From assembly GCA_028279555.1 (NCBI GenBank), contig JANQNO010000005.1, forward strand, positions 248,001 to 312,000: DNA of 64,000 bases, given 5' to 3'. The notes beneath the pieces are model-generated. The model searched no databases. It saw only the letters and a list, made by a program, of their open reading frames with translations, and had not been told where the DNA came from. Position numbers and translations under genes: made by a program. This document shows positions 27,386-37,168 of the stretch, piece by piece; positions within the stretch are counted from its first letter, which is position 1; each line of letters begins with the position of its first letter. The stretch is from Sphingorhabdus sp. GTDB lineage: Bacteria; Pseudomonadota; Alphaproteobacteria; Sphingomonadales; Sphingomonadaceae.

Positions 27386-30094
27386 ATGAAAAAGCGGACA
27401 TCCCTTATGTCAGCACTCCTGCTGTCCAGCATCTTGATTGCCCCGGCGGCGATGGCACAAGATGCCCCAGCAGAAGAAGCAGAAGATACGCAGGATACAA
27501 CCGAAACGGATGACGAGTTCCAGGAAGAGGACATCGATATTTCCGCTCCTGGCGCGGATGCCAACGAAATCGTCGTTCGCGGCCGTTACATTCCCAACCC
27601 CATTCGCGCGACCCCGGAAGTCGTGTCGGTTCTGGGTACAGAGGAAATAGCGAGAACAGGCGAGGGCGACATTGCCGGTTCGCTGGGCAAGGTGACCGGC
27701 CTCAGCGTTGTTGGCGGTCGCTTCGTTTTTGTCCGCGGCCTGGGTGAGCGCTATTCGCTGGCTCTGCTCAACGGCAACCCGCTTCCATCTCCCGAACCGC
27801 TTCGGCGCGTTGTTCCGCTCGATCTGTTTCCGACGAGCGTTATTGCTTCCTCGGTCGTGCAAAAAAGTTATTCGGCTAATTATCCCGGTGAATTCGGCGG
27901 CGGTGTGATCAACCTCACCACGAAAACAACGCCTGATGAAACTTTTCTCGATATCGGATTGAGCATCGGCGGCAATTCCGAAACAACCGGAGAGCTTGGT
28001 TACACGCATTTCGGTCAGGATTGGGACTGGACGGGATTTGACGATGGTACCCGCGACATTCCGGCCGGGCTGCAGCAGGCTATCGACCAGAATATTCTGA
28101 TCGCTCAAGATGGTGTCAATTTCAGCAGTGAAGATTTGCAAGCCTTTGCGGCAAGCCTCGTCAATTCACCCACATCCTTGATTCAGCGCAACAACAACAT
28201 TCCCGTAAACTGGTCCGCCGACATTACCGGCGGCACGTCGATCGAAAGCGGCGATGCGCTTTTCGGCATATTTGCTACCGCAGGGATCAGCAATAGTTGG
28301 CGCACGCGCGGGGGTGTTCAGCAGCAAACACAGGGAGTCGTGCAGATCGATGGTCAGGACGGCCTGCTGCCGGACCGCAACTTTCAGTATCTGACAACGC
28401 AGAACCGCGCTGTGGTGAACGGAATGCTTGGTCTTTCGGCTGAGTTTGCCGACCATCAGGTCCGCTTTGTCAACCTGTTCATTCGCGATACGCTAAAGGA
28501 CTCCAGCATCTCCGCCGGCATCGACGCGATCAGTGTCGATCCCAACCTTCCGCTCAATCAGGGCCGGACGAGCTGGTTCGAGCGTCAGCTTTATACATCG
28601 CAGCTTGTCGGTGAATTCGAGTGGGACCTCTTTAGCCTGGACGTTCGTGCGAGCTATGCCAATTCGCAGCGCGAGGCACCCTATGAACGCACCTACAGCT
28701 ATGCCTTCGATGACGAGATCGCCAATGACTTCGTAAACGATCTGACTTCGCCCGGGGAATCGGCACGCATTCGCTTCAGCGATTTGACCGATGACGTATA
28801 TGGCGCTGGTATCGATTTGGGCTATCTGTTTGATGGCAATGTCCCGATCACAGTTTCGGCCGGTTACAGCTATTATCTGAACGAGCGCGCCGCGGAACGC
28901 CGCGACTTCCGCTTTGTGCCTGCGAATGGCCTTCCAAATCCGGTCGACCAGCTGCGGATCGATTTTCTGCTTTCCGATTTCAGTGTCGATTTTTACGATA
29001 TCGAATTGCGCGAAGTGGGGGCGGTGAACTCCGTACCGCGTTATAATGCCGAACTGGAAGTACATGCCGGATATATTCAGGCCGACGCCGAACTGTCCGA
29101 AGGCCTTCGCCTTAATGTCGGTGCTCGCTACGAAGACGGAACCCAGACGGTCACCCCGCTGACACTGGCTGGCGGAAACCCCGGCACGGCGACCAATTTG
29201 AGCAATGACTATTGGCTGCCCGCGGCGACTTTGACGTGGAACCCGCTCGACGATTTCCAGATCAGGGTGGCAGCGTCGAAAACAATTGCACGGCCGCAAT
29301 TTCGCGAACTCGCATTCCAGCAGTTTCTCGATCTTGAAACCGACCGTACCTTTATCGGCAACCCGCTTCTGACGGACAGCGAGCTCTTCAACGCGGAGGC
29401 TCGCGCCGAATATTATCTCGGTCGCGGCGAGCGGATTACCGGTGCAGTCTTTTATAAGGATATCGACAATCCGATCGAATCGGTCGCCTTTATCCAGGGC
29501 GGTGGCGCTTTCTTCCAGGGCTTTTCCAATGCGCCTAAAGCGACGCTGTATGGTGCGGAAATTGAACTGGTGAAATATTTCCCGCTCTATGACTGGGGCG
29601 GCTTTTTCGAAAACCGCCGCCTATTGCTGGCTGCCAACTATACCTACACCGAATCGGAAATTAAGGTGGGCGCCAATGATCAGACGATCAGCCCGATTAC
29701 CCTGTTGCCGGTGGCCGCTACGGGACTGTTTACCGATGGCGACAGGCTGACCGGTCAGTCGAAGCATATTGCCAACCTGCAATTTGGCCTTGAACGCGAC
29801 GATGATGAAAAACTGTCGCAGCAGACAATCATCGTCAGCTATAACAGCCCCCGTGTGACTGCTCGTGGCCCGCAGGATCAGCCTGACCTCGTCGAACGCA
29901 CCGGCTGGCAGCTTGATTTTGTCGCGCGCGAGGAATTCAATCTCTTTGGCCAGGATTTCGAACTGAAACTGACGGCGCGCAACATTCTGGGCGAGGACTA
30001 CCGGGAATCGCAGACGTTGAATAACTCTGTCATCCTCAACAATGCTTATGAGGTTGGTACGAGCTATTCGGCGAGCGTAACCCTCAAATTCTAG
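27386..30094 (+). CDS. TonB-dependent outer-membrane receptor
   Basis: This 902-residue receptor has a signal peptide (LLLSSILIAPAAMAQ), an acidic spacer, then a plug domain. The plug contains EIVVRGRYIPNPIRATPEVVSVL as TonB-box-like and plug-start region and RFVFVRGLGERYSLALLNGNPLP. A 22-strand-type barrel follows and ends in the aromatic VTLKF. The N-terminal spacer is long but shows no STN secretin fold. It is linked to the ElpS-like gene; in Caulobacter the neighbouring receptor is also phosphate regulated. Its cargo (phosphate ester, metal chelate or other) is not evident. ATG 27386 follows GGAAGA; an earlier in-frame start overlaps the lipoprotein gene. Confidence 0.9.
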   Translation: MKKRTSLMSALLLSSILIAPAAMAQDAPAEEAEDTQDTTETDDEFQEEDIDISAPGADANEIVVRGRYIPNPIRATPEVVSVLGTEEIARTGEGDIAGSLGKVTGLSVVGGRFVFVRGLGERYSLALLNGNPLPSPEPLRRVVPLDLFPTSVIASSVVQKSYSANYPGEFGGGVINLTTKTTPDETFLDIGLSIGGNSETTGELGYTHFGQDWDWTGFDDGTRDIPAGLQQAIDQNILIAQDGVNFSSEDLQAFAASLVNSPTSLIQRNNNIPVNWSADITGGTSIESGDALFGIFATAGISNSWRTRGGVQQQTQGVVQIDGQDGLLPDRNFQYLTTQNRAVVNGMLGLSAEFADHQVRFVNLFIRDTLKDSSISAGIDAISVDPNLPLNQGRTSWFERQLYTSQLVGEFEWDLFSLDVRASYANSQREAPYERTYSYAFDDEIANDFVNDLTSPGESARIRFSDLTDDVYGAGIDLGYLFDGNVPITVSAGYSYYLNERAAERRDFRFVPANGLPNPVDQLRIDFLLSDFSVDFYDIELREVGAVNSVPRYNAELEVHAGYIQADAELSEGLRLNVGARYEDGTQTVTPLTLAGGNPGTATNLSNDYWLPAATLTWNPLDDFQIRVAASKTIARPQFRELAFQQFLDLETDRTFIGNPLLTDSELFNAEARAEYYLGRGERITGAVFYKDIDNPIESVAFIQGGGAFFQGFSNAPKATLYGAEIELVKYFPLYDWGGFFENRRLLLAANYTYTESEIKVGANDQTISPITLLPVAATGLFTDGDRLTGQSKHIANLQFGLERDDDEKLSQQTIIVSYNSPRVTARGPQDQPDLVERTGWQLDFVAREEFNLFGQDFELKLTARNILGEDYRESQTLNNSVILNNAYEVGTSYSASVTLKF

Positions 30095-30122
30095 GAAGCC
30101 GTCCCTACACAATACGTATCGA

Positions 30123-30200
30123 CGTCATTCCGGCGAAAGCTGGAATCTCCCTCGGTCACGCGCAAAGCTGCAAGAGATCCTGGCTTCCGCCGGGATGACG
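30123..30200. repeat. Palindromic intergenic repeat (REP-like)
   Basis: Arms 30123-30149 (CGTCATTCCGGCGAAAGCTGG and on) and 30174-30200 are imperfect inverted copies about 24 bp apart, with CGTCATTCCGGCGAAAGC and its complement. This is the class of short palindromic repeat found many times between genes in alphaproteobacteria. Only one copy is seen in this window. Confidence 0.6.
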
Positions 30201-30297
30201 ATGGGGATTGGACAAAGGCCTGCTGGCGTTACTGGAACAGACATCAAATTCTGGCTCTGCACCACAGGAAGTTTCATTGGGACCGGGAACTTTGGCG

Positions 30298-30323
30298 ATG
30301 GCGGACAGTTTGTCCGCCATTTT
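30298..30323 (+). terminator. Perfect hairpin upstream of gspC
   Basis: A perfect 10-bp stem ATGGCGGACA / TGTCCGCCAT with a 3-nt loop is followed only by TTT. It is a weak intrinsic terminator of the receptor gene or a regulatory hairpin. Confidence 0.45.
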
Positions 30324-30340
30324 CATGCCATGAAACAAAT

Positions 30341-30373
30341 CTGTAATTTTCCGGTCATCTGTCTGTCATCTCT
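30341..30373 (+). promoter_or_regulatory. Pho-box triplet upstream of the gsp operon
   Basis: Three adjacent 11-bp units, CTGTAATTTTC, CGGTCATCTGT and CTGTCATCTCT, each begin with a match to CTGTCAT. They lie 38 bp before the gspC start codon. PhoB activation of the secretion operon is predicted. Confidence 0.7.
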
Positions 30374-30411
30374 GGTGCCTAGTCCTTCGGTCTTTCGGGA
30401 TTAGGGATTCG

Positions 30412-31251
30412 ATGGCTGCATCACTTGCCCAGCGCGGCGCAACGCTTTTCAGTAAGCTGCCCAAGCCAAGCCTTTTCGGGCTTTTGGCGGCCATATTGGC
30501 GCTGGCCATTGTGATTCAGGGTGTGCGGCTCTTCTGGACAATGGTCACACCAGTAGCGCCCGTTGGCGATTGGAGGCCCAAAGTTCCGCAGCCCATGGAT
30601 GCTGCCGCGCAGAGCGCTCTGTTCGCGAGCTTCGATCCGTTTTTCCGGCAACAGGCTGCAGCAGAGGGCAATGAAAAAGTGACATCGCTGTCGCTCACGC
30701 TGTTTGGTATCAGGAGCAACGAAGCCTCGGGAGCTGGCTCGGCCATCATCGCCGACAGTGAAGGTGTTCAGTATAGCTATTTAACGGGCGAAGAGATCAT
30801 GCCGGGCGTGACTCTTCATGCTGTAGCTTTTGACCATGTGGTGCTCAGCAACAATGGTTCGCTGGAAAAGCTTTTCCTCGATCAATCAGTTCCCGCAGAA
30901 ACAGTCGGCGGTGAAGAGCAGGATGCAACACCGCAGCCAACCCCAGAGCCGAACGCGGTAGCTGGAGGCGATGTCCAGCTGAACCCGCAGAGCCTGGCCT
31001 CGTCAATACAGTTGGCACCGCGCAATGAAGGCGGAGCGGTAACCGGCCTTGTCGTTTCCGCCAAGGATGATGGTGCGATGATGCGGGCTGCAGGCCTCAG
31101 GGCGGGCGATATCATCACGAAAGTAAATGGGCAGGCCATTTCGTCTGCTGCCGACATGATCAGCCAGCTGCGGCCCGGCGCCCGCCTCTCGGTCGAAGTC
31201 GAGCGCGGCGCGCAAACCATTCCGGTCTCTATAATATTGGAAAATCCGTGA
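30412..31251 (+). CDS. gspC: Type II secretion protein GspC
   Basis: This 279-residue inner-membrane protein has one N-terminal transmembrane helix (LFGLLAAILALAIVIQGVRLFW) and a periplasmic HR region (about 60-150: SLTLFGIRSN, SYLTGEEIMPGVTL). After an Ala/Pro-rich linker comes a C-terminal PDZ domain (AAGLRAGDIITKVNGQAI). GspC links the inner-membrane platform to the GspD secretin, and PDZ domains help recruit exoproteins. It is the first gene of the operon and lies behind a Pho-box array. Its stop overlaps the gspD start. Confidence 0.92.
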   Translation: MAASLAQRGATLFSKLPKPSLFGLLAAILALAIVIQGVRLFWTMVTPVAPVGDWRPKVPQPMDAAAQSALFASFDPFFRQQAAAEGNEKVTSLSLTLFGIRSNEASGAGSAIIADSEGVQYSYLTGEEIMPGVTLHAVAFDHVVLSNNGSLEKLFLDQSVPAETVGGEEQDATPQPTPEPNAVAGGDVQLNPQSLASSIQLAPRNEGGAVTGLVVSAKDDGAMMRAAGLRAGDIITKVNGQAISSAADMISQLRPGARLSVEVERGAQTIPVSIILENP

Positions 31252-33446
31252 AGAAATTTATTCACTTGGCAGCCTTTGGGGCACTGCTTTTTGCCGAGCC
31301 ATTGGCGGCGCAATATATCCTGAATGTTCGCGATGCAGATATTCGCGCTTTCGTGCAGGATGCCGCGCGCGTAACCGGCAAGACTTTCATCGTCGATGGC
31401 CGCGTGCAAGGCAAAGTTTCGGTGGTCACCGATCGCTCGCTTTCGCGGTCGGAGTATTTTGAGGTGTTCCTTTCGACCTTGCGGGCAAACGGGCTGGTTG
31501 CGATCCCGATCCGTGGTGGCGGCTACCGGATTCAGCAGGCCGAAGGCGCCGCTACCCAGCCGACACGCGTGGGTAGCCGCAATGCCACCGCCAGCCAGTT
31601 CGTGACCGAAGTCTTCCGTCTGAAATCGATCGATGCCTCTGCTGCGGTCGAGACGTTGCGGCCGCTTATCAGCCGGGAAGGATCGATCACGGCCAACCGC
31701 AATGCCAACAGCCTTGTCGTTGCGGACTATGCCGACAATATCCGGCGTGTGCGCAATCTGGTACGGCAGATAGACCGGGATAGTGCGGCGACGCAGATCG
31801 TTGGGCTGAAAAATGCCGGCGCGCGCGAAATCGCCACAAATTTGCAGGCGCTCGCGTCGCAGGGCGTAAGCGGCGATGGCGCGCGCGCGCCGGTGACGAT
31901 TGTTCCCTTTGACAGCAGTAACTCGGTCGCCTTGCGCGGTGAACCGACCTCGGTTTCGCGTTTCGCGGCGATGGCCAAACAGCTTGATGCGAGCGCCGAG
32001 TCCGGTGCTGAAATCCGGGTCTATAATTTGCAGCATGCCGATGCCGCGACGCTCTTGCCGACCATTCAGGCGCTGATCGGTAACGGGCAGGGAAATAGCT
32101 CTGCTCAGCAAACCCTGCCATCTGCGCTCCCAACCGCCAATCAGTCAGGCGCGAATAATGGCAATGGCAGCAGCTCTGCACCACCACCGGCGCAAACGAC
32201 GAGCGCTGCGCCGGCGGCGGTCAGCAGCAATGGTGGCGGGATCGCAAAGCGCGGCCCGGTGATCGTGACTCGCTATGAAGGCGTGAATGCACTGATCATC
32301 GCCGCGAACCCGGATGTCCAGCGGCAACTGGGCGAGTTAATAAGGCAGATCGACAGCAGACCAACGCAGGTCGTTATCGAAGCAATTGTTGTCGAGATTG
32401 GCAATGATGCGGCCAAGAAGCTTGGCGTTCAGTTCCTGTTTGCGGGTGAGAACGCACCTTTCGCAGCGACGAGCTACTCCAATGCGCAGCCCAATATCCT
32501 GACGCTCGCAGGTGCGGTGGCGGCTGAAGAATTGTCGACTTCCACCACAACGGTCAACGGCACGACGACTGTCACAAGCAACAGCAGCCCAGTTCGGGAC
32601 ACCTTGCAGCAAGCCGCAGCCGCCTCGATTTTGGCCACAACTGGCGGATTGGGCGGATTTGCGTTCCAGTCGGGGAACAATGTCTTCGGCGCGATCGTCA
32701 ATGCCGTCCAGTCCGACACGAAGTCCAACCTACTGGCGACGCCGCATATCCTGACGCTCAACAACAAAACGGCCAATTTCCTTGTGGGTCAGGAAATTCC
32801 CGTGACAACCGGCGAGGCGCTCTCGGACAATTTCGATAATGCTTTCCGGACCGTTCAGCGCCAGGAAGTGGGCATCAAGCTGGAAGTAACGCCGCAGGTC
32901 AACGACAATGGCGAAGTCACGCTCTACATTAATCAGGAAGTGTCGAGCGTGGCCGGACCGGTATCCTCGCGCGACAGCGACCTGATCGTCAACAAACGGC
33001 AGTTCCAGACGACGATGGTAGCTCAGGATGGAGAGATTATGGCCATCGGCGGGTTGCTGAATGACGATGAACGCCGCACCATCGAGAAGATTCCGTTACT
33101 CGGCGATTTGCCCGTTATTGGCGAGCTTTTCCGGTCAAAGAGCCGCAGCAGAACCAAAACCAATCTGGTGGTATTTATCCGTCCGACGGTGCTGCGAACC
33201 AATTCGGATGGCCGGATCGTGACAGCGCGGCGTTATGATTATGTGCGCAGGCAGCAACTGCTCCGCAACCCTGACCGGGAACCGGCGATCGACGAACTGG
33301 TACGCGACTATATGGGCGCTATTCCACCTGTCGATCCAACCGTCGGACCCAACGATGTTGTGATCGGCGCAGTGAATCAGATCGAGCGGACGCCCGACCA
33401 GCCGGTGCAACAGACCACTATCCCGGCAAGCGAGGACGGACGATGA
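31248..33446 (+). CDS. gspD: Type II secretion secretin GspD
   Basis: This 732-residue outer-membrane secretin starts with GTG and has a signal peptide ending FAEPLAA. An N0 domain (YILNVRDADIRAFVQDAARVTGKTF) is followed by N1-N3 repeats. Between N2 and N3 there is a Ser/Asn/Gln-rich insert. The C-terminal secretin domain contains VGQEIPVTTG and VGIKLEVTPQVN and ends near IEKIPLLGDLPVIGELF. It forms the outer-membrane exit channel of T2SS. No pilotin (GspS) gene is seen nearby. It overlaps gspC and gspE by 4 bp each. Confidence 0.95.
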   Translation: MKKFIHLAAFGALLFAEPLAAQYILNVRDADIRAFVQDAARVTGKTFIVDGRVQGKVSVVTDRSLSRSEYFEVFLSTLRANGLVAIPIRGGGYRIQQAEGAATQPTRVGSRNATASQFVTEVFRLKSIDASAAVETLRPLISREGSITANRNANSLVVADYADNIRRVRNLVRQIDRDSAATQIVGLKNAGAREIATNLQALASQGVSGDGARAPVTIVPFDSSNSVALRGEPTSVSRFAAMAKQLDASAESGAEIRVYNLQHADAATLLPTIQALIGNGQGNSSAQQTLPSALPTANQSGANNGNGSSSAPPPAQTTSAAPAAVSSNGGGIAKRGPVIVTRYEGVNALIIAANPDVQRQLGELIRQIDSRPTQVVIEAIVVEIGNDAAKKLGVQFLFAGENAPFAATSYSNAQPNILTLAGAVAAEELSTSTTTVNGTTTVTSNSSPVRDTLQQAAAASILATTGGLGGFAFQSGNNVFGAIVNAVQSDTKSNLLATPHILTLNNKTANFLVGQEIPVTTGEALSDNFDNAFRTVQRQEVGIKLEVTPQVNDNGEVTLYINQEVSSVAGPVSSRDSDLIVNKRQFQTTMVAQDGEIMAIGGLLNDDERRTIEKIPLLGDLPVIGELFRSKSRSRTKTNLVVFIRPTVLRTNSDGRIVTARRYDYVRRQQLLRNPDREPAIDELVRDYMGAIPPVDPTVGPNDVVIGAVNQIERTPDQPVQQTTIPASEDGR

Positions 33447-35008
33447 GGATAAAGCGCGGCGCAGCCCAGACCACCGACACCTCTGTGCCTGCCGAAGCGG
33501 AGGCAATCGAGGCTTCCTTGCCTGAATCGCCGCTCGTCGACCTGCCCTATGGCTTTGCCCGGAAATTCGGCTTTGTTTTGAATCGAGGAAAGGATGACCG
33601 GATTACCGTTGCAATGCGCGACGGCGCGGATCCGCAGATCCTGCTCGAAATTCGCCGCTATCTGGCCATGCCCTTCGATGTTGAAATTGTGAGCGAAGGC
33701 GATTTTGGAACGATGCTTTCGGACCATTATGCGATGGACGGCAGCGCGGCCGCGATGGCAGATGCGTTCGACACCGATGGCGGCGACCGCGAACTGCTCG
33801 GCGGCGATTTGCCAAGCGCAGACGACCTTCTCGACAGCTCGGATGATGCTCCCGCAATCCGGCTGATCAATGGTATAATTGCCGAGGCAGTCCGGCAGGG
33901 CGCTTCGGATATTCATGTAGAGCCCTACGAAACGGGCCTGGTCGTTCGCATGCGCCATGATGGCGTATTGGAAGAAAAATTGCGCATGCCCGCGCATGTT
34001 GCACCGGTCGTTGTCAGCCGCATCAAGGTTATGGCGCGGCTCGATATCGCCGAGCGCCGGGTTCCGCAGGATGGCCGCATTTCGATCACCCTGGGCGGAA
34101 AGCTGGTCGATGTGAGGGTTTCGACGCTTCCGAGCAGTGCTGGCGAGCGCGTTGTCATGCGCATTCTCGACAAGGATAACGCTTTCATTTCGCTCGATTT
34201 ACTCGGTATGAGCGACGAATGCCACGAGATATTGAGCGACGCGCTTGCTGAGCCAAATGGTATTATTCTGGTGACCGGCCCGACAGGATCGGGAAAGACC
34301 ACCACATTATATGCCGGTCTCAAACGGCTCAATGATGGCACGCGCAATATCCTGACGGTTGAGGATCCAGTCGAATATGCTGTCGAGGGTGTTGGCCAGA
34401 CCCAGGTCAACGCAAAGGTCGGCATGACATTTGCCGCTGGTCTGCGCGCGATCCTGCGCCAGGATCCCGACGTTGTGATGGTGGGAGAGATCCGCGACAG
34501 GGAAACGGCCGATATTGCCGTGCAAGCGGCGCTTACCGGCCATCTTGTGCTGTCCACCGTACACACCAATGATGCCGTCGGGGCGATAACCCGTCTGCGC
34601 GACATGAAGATCGAACCCTTCCTTATGGCATCGACCTTGCGCGCTGTTATTGCGCAGCGGCTGGTCAGAAGGCTCTGCCCCGAATGCAGAAAGCCGGTTC
34701 AGGCAGATAAAAATACGGCCTCTCTGCTGGGCCTCGATCAGGGTACCGTGGTGCATCAGGCGGTCGGATGCCCTGCATGCAACCACACCGGATTTCAGGG
34801 GCGTATTGGCGTGTTCGAGGCGGTCAGGGTCGATGAAAATATTCGCCGGATTATCAATGAGGGCGGCGATGAAGCGGTTATCGCGCGCCATGCCTTTGTC
34901 AACCGGCCCAACCTTGCTGGCGCCGTTCGCAAGCTCATGCGCGCTGGTGAAATTACCCTTGAGGATGCTATAAGGGTATCGCGGCAGGAACGCGAGGAAG
35001 ATGCCTGA
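33443..35008 (+). CDS. gspE: Type II secretion ATPase GspE
   Basis: This is a 521-residue cytoplasmic ATPase that powers pseudopilus assembly. It has an N1E-like N-terminal domain, Walker A GPTGSGKTTT, an Asp box, Walker B DPDVVMVGEIRD and a His box (LSTVHTNDAVGAI). The tetracysteine zinc element CPEC...CPAC lies near residue 410-450. Overlap with gspD (ATGA) and gspF marks one operon. Full-length and with all motifs intact. Confidence 0.96.
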   Translation: MRIKRGAAQTTDTSVPAEAEAIEASLPESPLVDLPYGFARKFGFVLNRGKDDRITVAMRDGADPQILLEIRRYLAMPFDVEIVSEGDFGTMLSDHYAMDGSAAAMADAFDTDGGDRELLGGDLPSADDLLDSSDDAPAIRLINGIIAEAVRQGASDIHVEPYETGLVVRMRHDGVLEEKLRMPAHVAPVVVSRIKVMARLDIAERRVPQDGRISITLGGKLVDVRVSTLPSSAGERVVMRILDKDNAFISLDLLGMSDECHEILSDALAEPNGIILVTGPTGSGKTTTLYAGLKRLNDGTRNILTVEDPVEYAVEGVGQTQVNAKVGMTFAAGLRAILRQDPDVVMVGEIRDRETADIAVQAALTGHLVLSTVHTNDAVGAITRLRDMKIEPFLMASTLRAVIAQRLVRRLCPECRKPVQADKNTASLLGLDQGTVVHQAVGCPACNHTGFQGRIGVFEAVRVDENIRRIINEGGDEAVIARHAFVNRPNLAGAVRKLMRAGEITLEDAIRVSRQEREEDA

Positions 35009-36224
35009 TTTTGCCTTTCATGCGATAGATCCGCAAGGGCGCGAAAAGCGCGGGCGGATTGCAGCAGCCAATGACGCTGCCGCGCGCGACCGGTTGCAGC
35101 AGCAGCGGCTTTATGTGGTCAAGGTCACGCCCGCCAGCGGGATGGCCGAAAGTGCGAAAAGCGGTTTTTCGCTACCGACACGCCAGCGCCGACTGAACCA
35201 GAAACAGCTGACGCTCTTTACGCGCCAATTGTCGTCGCTCACGCAGGTGAGTCCGCTGGAAGAAGCGCTCAGGACAATCGAGAGACAAAGCGAGAAGGAG
35301 CATGTCCGCGCCATCCTGAAAGAAACTCATGCGGGCGTTCTGGAAGGGCAGCGTCTGTCCGAAGCCATGCGCAAACAGCCTAAAAGCTTCCCGCCGCTTT
35401 ACACCGCGATGATAGCCGCCGGCGAAAGTTCAGGCGCGCTGCCGGAAATCATGGAACGGTTGGCTGCGCTGATGGAACGGCAGGCGGAAATTCGCGGAAA
35501 ACTCCTGTCTGCGCTCAGCTATCCCATCGTGCTCACGGTCGTTGCGATACTGGTCGTCGTCGGCCTGATGGTATCGGTGGTTCCGCGCGTGGTCGAACAA
35601 TTCGACGATGTCGATCAGCAGCTGCCCTGGATCACACGCGCCGTTATGGGGATATCGAATTTTCTGGCTGAATACTGGCTCTATATCCTGCTTGGTCTTG
35701 GTCTTCTTGCCCTGCTCTTCATGCTCGCACTCAGGCGAGAGGCGTTCCGTCTTGCGGTTGATCGCTTCTTGCTCGGGCTTCCGTTTGTCGGCCGCCTCAT
35801 CCGCGATTTGAATGCCGCCAGAATGGCGCGGACGCTTGCGACTATGGTGGCGAGCCGCCTGCCCCTGCTCGAAGGGTTGAAGCTGACCCGCAATGTCGTT
35901 CCGAACCGGGTCTTGCGCGCCGCCAATGACGAAATGGTGGAGCGTGTCCGCAGCGGCGGAAGCCTTTCAGGCGCGATGCGTGCCGCTGGGGTTTTTCCGC
36001 CGCTTCTCGTCTATCTTGCCGCGAGCGGCGAGAGCGCGGGCCAGCTCGATATCATGCTGTCGCGTGCGGCCGATTATCTCGAACGCGAATTCGACAATTT
36101 CACCTCGACGGCGCTTTCGATGCTCGAACCGCTCATCATCGTGGTGATGGGCGGCATTGTCGCCATGATCATTTTGTCCATCTTGCTGCCGATCCTGCAG
36201 CTCCAGAATCTGACGGGGATATAA
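35001..36224 (+). CDS. gspF: Type II secretion inner-membrane protein GspF
   Basis: This 407-residue platform protein has two cytoplasmic helical-bundle domains (ARQLSSLTQVSPLEEAL-type and LATMVASRLPLLEGL-type), each followed by transmembrane segments. Three TM helices are apparent (around VLTVVAILVVVGLMV, WLYILLGLGLLALLFML and LIIVVMGGIVAMIILSIL). It anchors GspE and the pseudopilus base. Start overlaps gspE by 8 bp. Confidence 0.95.
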   Translation: MPDFAFHAIDPQGREKRGRIAAANDAAARDRLQQQRLYVVKVTPASGMAESAKSGFSLPTRQRRLNQKQLTLFTRQLSSLTQVSPLEEALRTIERQSEKEHVRAILKETHAGVLEGQRLSEAMRKQPKSFPPLYTAMIAAGESSGALPEIMERLAALMERQAEIRGKLLSALSYPIVLTVVAILVVVGLMVSVVPRVVEQFDDVDQQLPWITRAVMGISNFLAEYWLYILLGLGLLALLFMLALRREAFRLAVDRFLLGLPFVGRLIRDLNAARMARTLATMVASRLPLLEGLKLTRNVVPNRVLRAANDEMVERVRSGGSLSGAMRAAGVFPPLLVYLAASGESAGQLDIMLSRAADYLEREFDNFTSTALSMLEPLIIVVMGGIVAMIILSILLPILQLQNLTGI

Positions 36225-36225
36225 T

Positions 36226-36696
36226 ATGCTGAAAATCCTGTTTCACCTGCTCACCGATTTACGCCGCGCCGGTCCCCAATACCGGCGGCAGCGCAATAGC
36301 CAGCCTAACGGCTTTAGCCTAGTCGAGCTGATGGTGGTGATTTTCATTCTTGGCCTGATCACGACAGTCGTCGTCATCAACGTCCTGCCCAACCAGGAAA
36401 AGGCGATGGTCCAGAAAGCGAAAGCCGATATCGCCATTCTCAGTCAGGCGATGGAAAGCTACAAGCTCGATAATTTCTCCTATCCATCCGCTTCCGATGG
36501 CCTAAAGGCGCTGGTAACGCCGCCAGCGTCGGGCGCGCGGCGCGGCGGCTATGTGAAGAAGCTGCCCAACGACCCCTGGGGCCGACCATACCAATATAGC
36601 AATCCGGGCCGCAGCGGTGATTTCGACATTTACTCGCTCGGTGCTGATGGTGCGCCCGGTGGAGAAGAAGAAGATGCGGATATCTACAGCGACTGA
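36226..36696 (+). CDS. gspG: Major pseudopilin GspG
   Basis: This is a 156-residue pseudopilin with an unusually long 29-residue leader before the cleavage site NG/FSLVELMVV (Phe30). After the hydrophobic helix come Ca2+-binding-loop and C-terminal motifs such as NDPWGRPYQYSNPG. It is processed by the prepilin peptidase encoded at 41491. It forms the pseudopilus shaft. Confidence 0.95.
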   Translation: MLKILFHLLTDLRRAGPQYRRQRNSQPNGFSLVELMVVIFILGLITTVVVINVLPNQEKAMVQKAKADIAILSQAMESYKLDNFSYPSASDGLKALVTPPASGARRGGYVKKLPNDPWGRPYQYSNPGRSGDFDIYSLGADGAPGGEEEDADIYSD

Positions 36697-37168
36697 GCGG
36701 CGCAAATTTCTGCCGAGCGAGAGCAGCGAAAAGAACGGTTTTTCGCTGGTCGAACTTATGATCGTAATTTTCCTGATCGGGCTGGTATCGGCGGCCGTTG
36801 TGCTATCGCTGTCCGGTGCCGGATCAAAGACCCGCAGCGATGCGGAAAGGCTGGGTGCGCGCATGGCGGCTGCGCGTGACAGCGCGATTTTGGAGAGCCG
36901 CCCGTTGGCAATCTGGGTCAGCGCTTCGGGTTATGGATTTGAGCGGCGAAACGGCGATGAATGGGCCCAGCTTGACGCCAAGCCATTCGAAACCACCAAC
37001 TGGTCGCAAGGTGTTTCCTTCAGCGGCAGCGGGCGGTCTGCCGCACGGGTGGTGTTCGATGCGACCGGGTTGCCGTCCTCGCCGCTGCAGATCGACCTGA
37101 CACATGCTGATGGTGCCAGCACGCGTGTGTCCTTGGCAGCTTCGGGTGAGGTGAGCGTTGGAAAATAA
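36674..37168 (+). CDS. gspH: Minor pseudopilin GspH
   Basis: This is a 164-residue minor pseudopilin with cleavage site NG/FSLVELMIV after a basic leader (RISTATERRKFLPSES). ATG 36674 is chosen because GGAGAAGAAG precedes it; a longer in-frame start lies deep in gspG. It overlaps gspG by 23 bp. GspH forms part of the pseudopilus tip and helix. Confidence 0.9.
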   Translation: MRISTATERRKFLPSESSEKNGFSLVELMIVIFLIGLVSAAVVLSLSGAGSKTRSDAERLGARMAAARDSAILESRPLAIWVSASGYGFERRNGDEWAQLDAKPFETTNWSQGVSFSGSGRSAARVVFDATGLPSSPLQIDLTHADGASTRVSLAASGEVSVGK

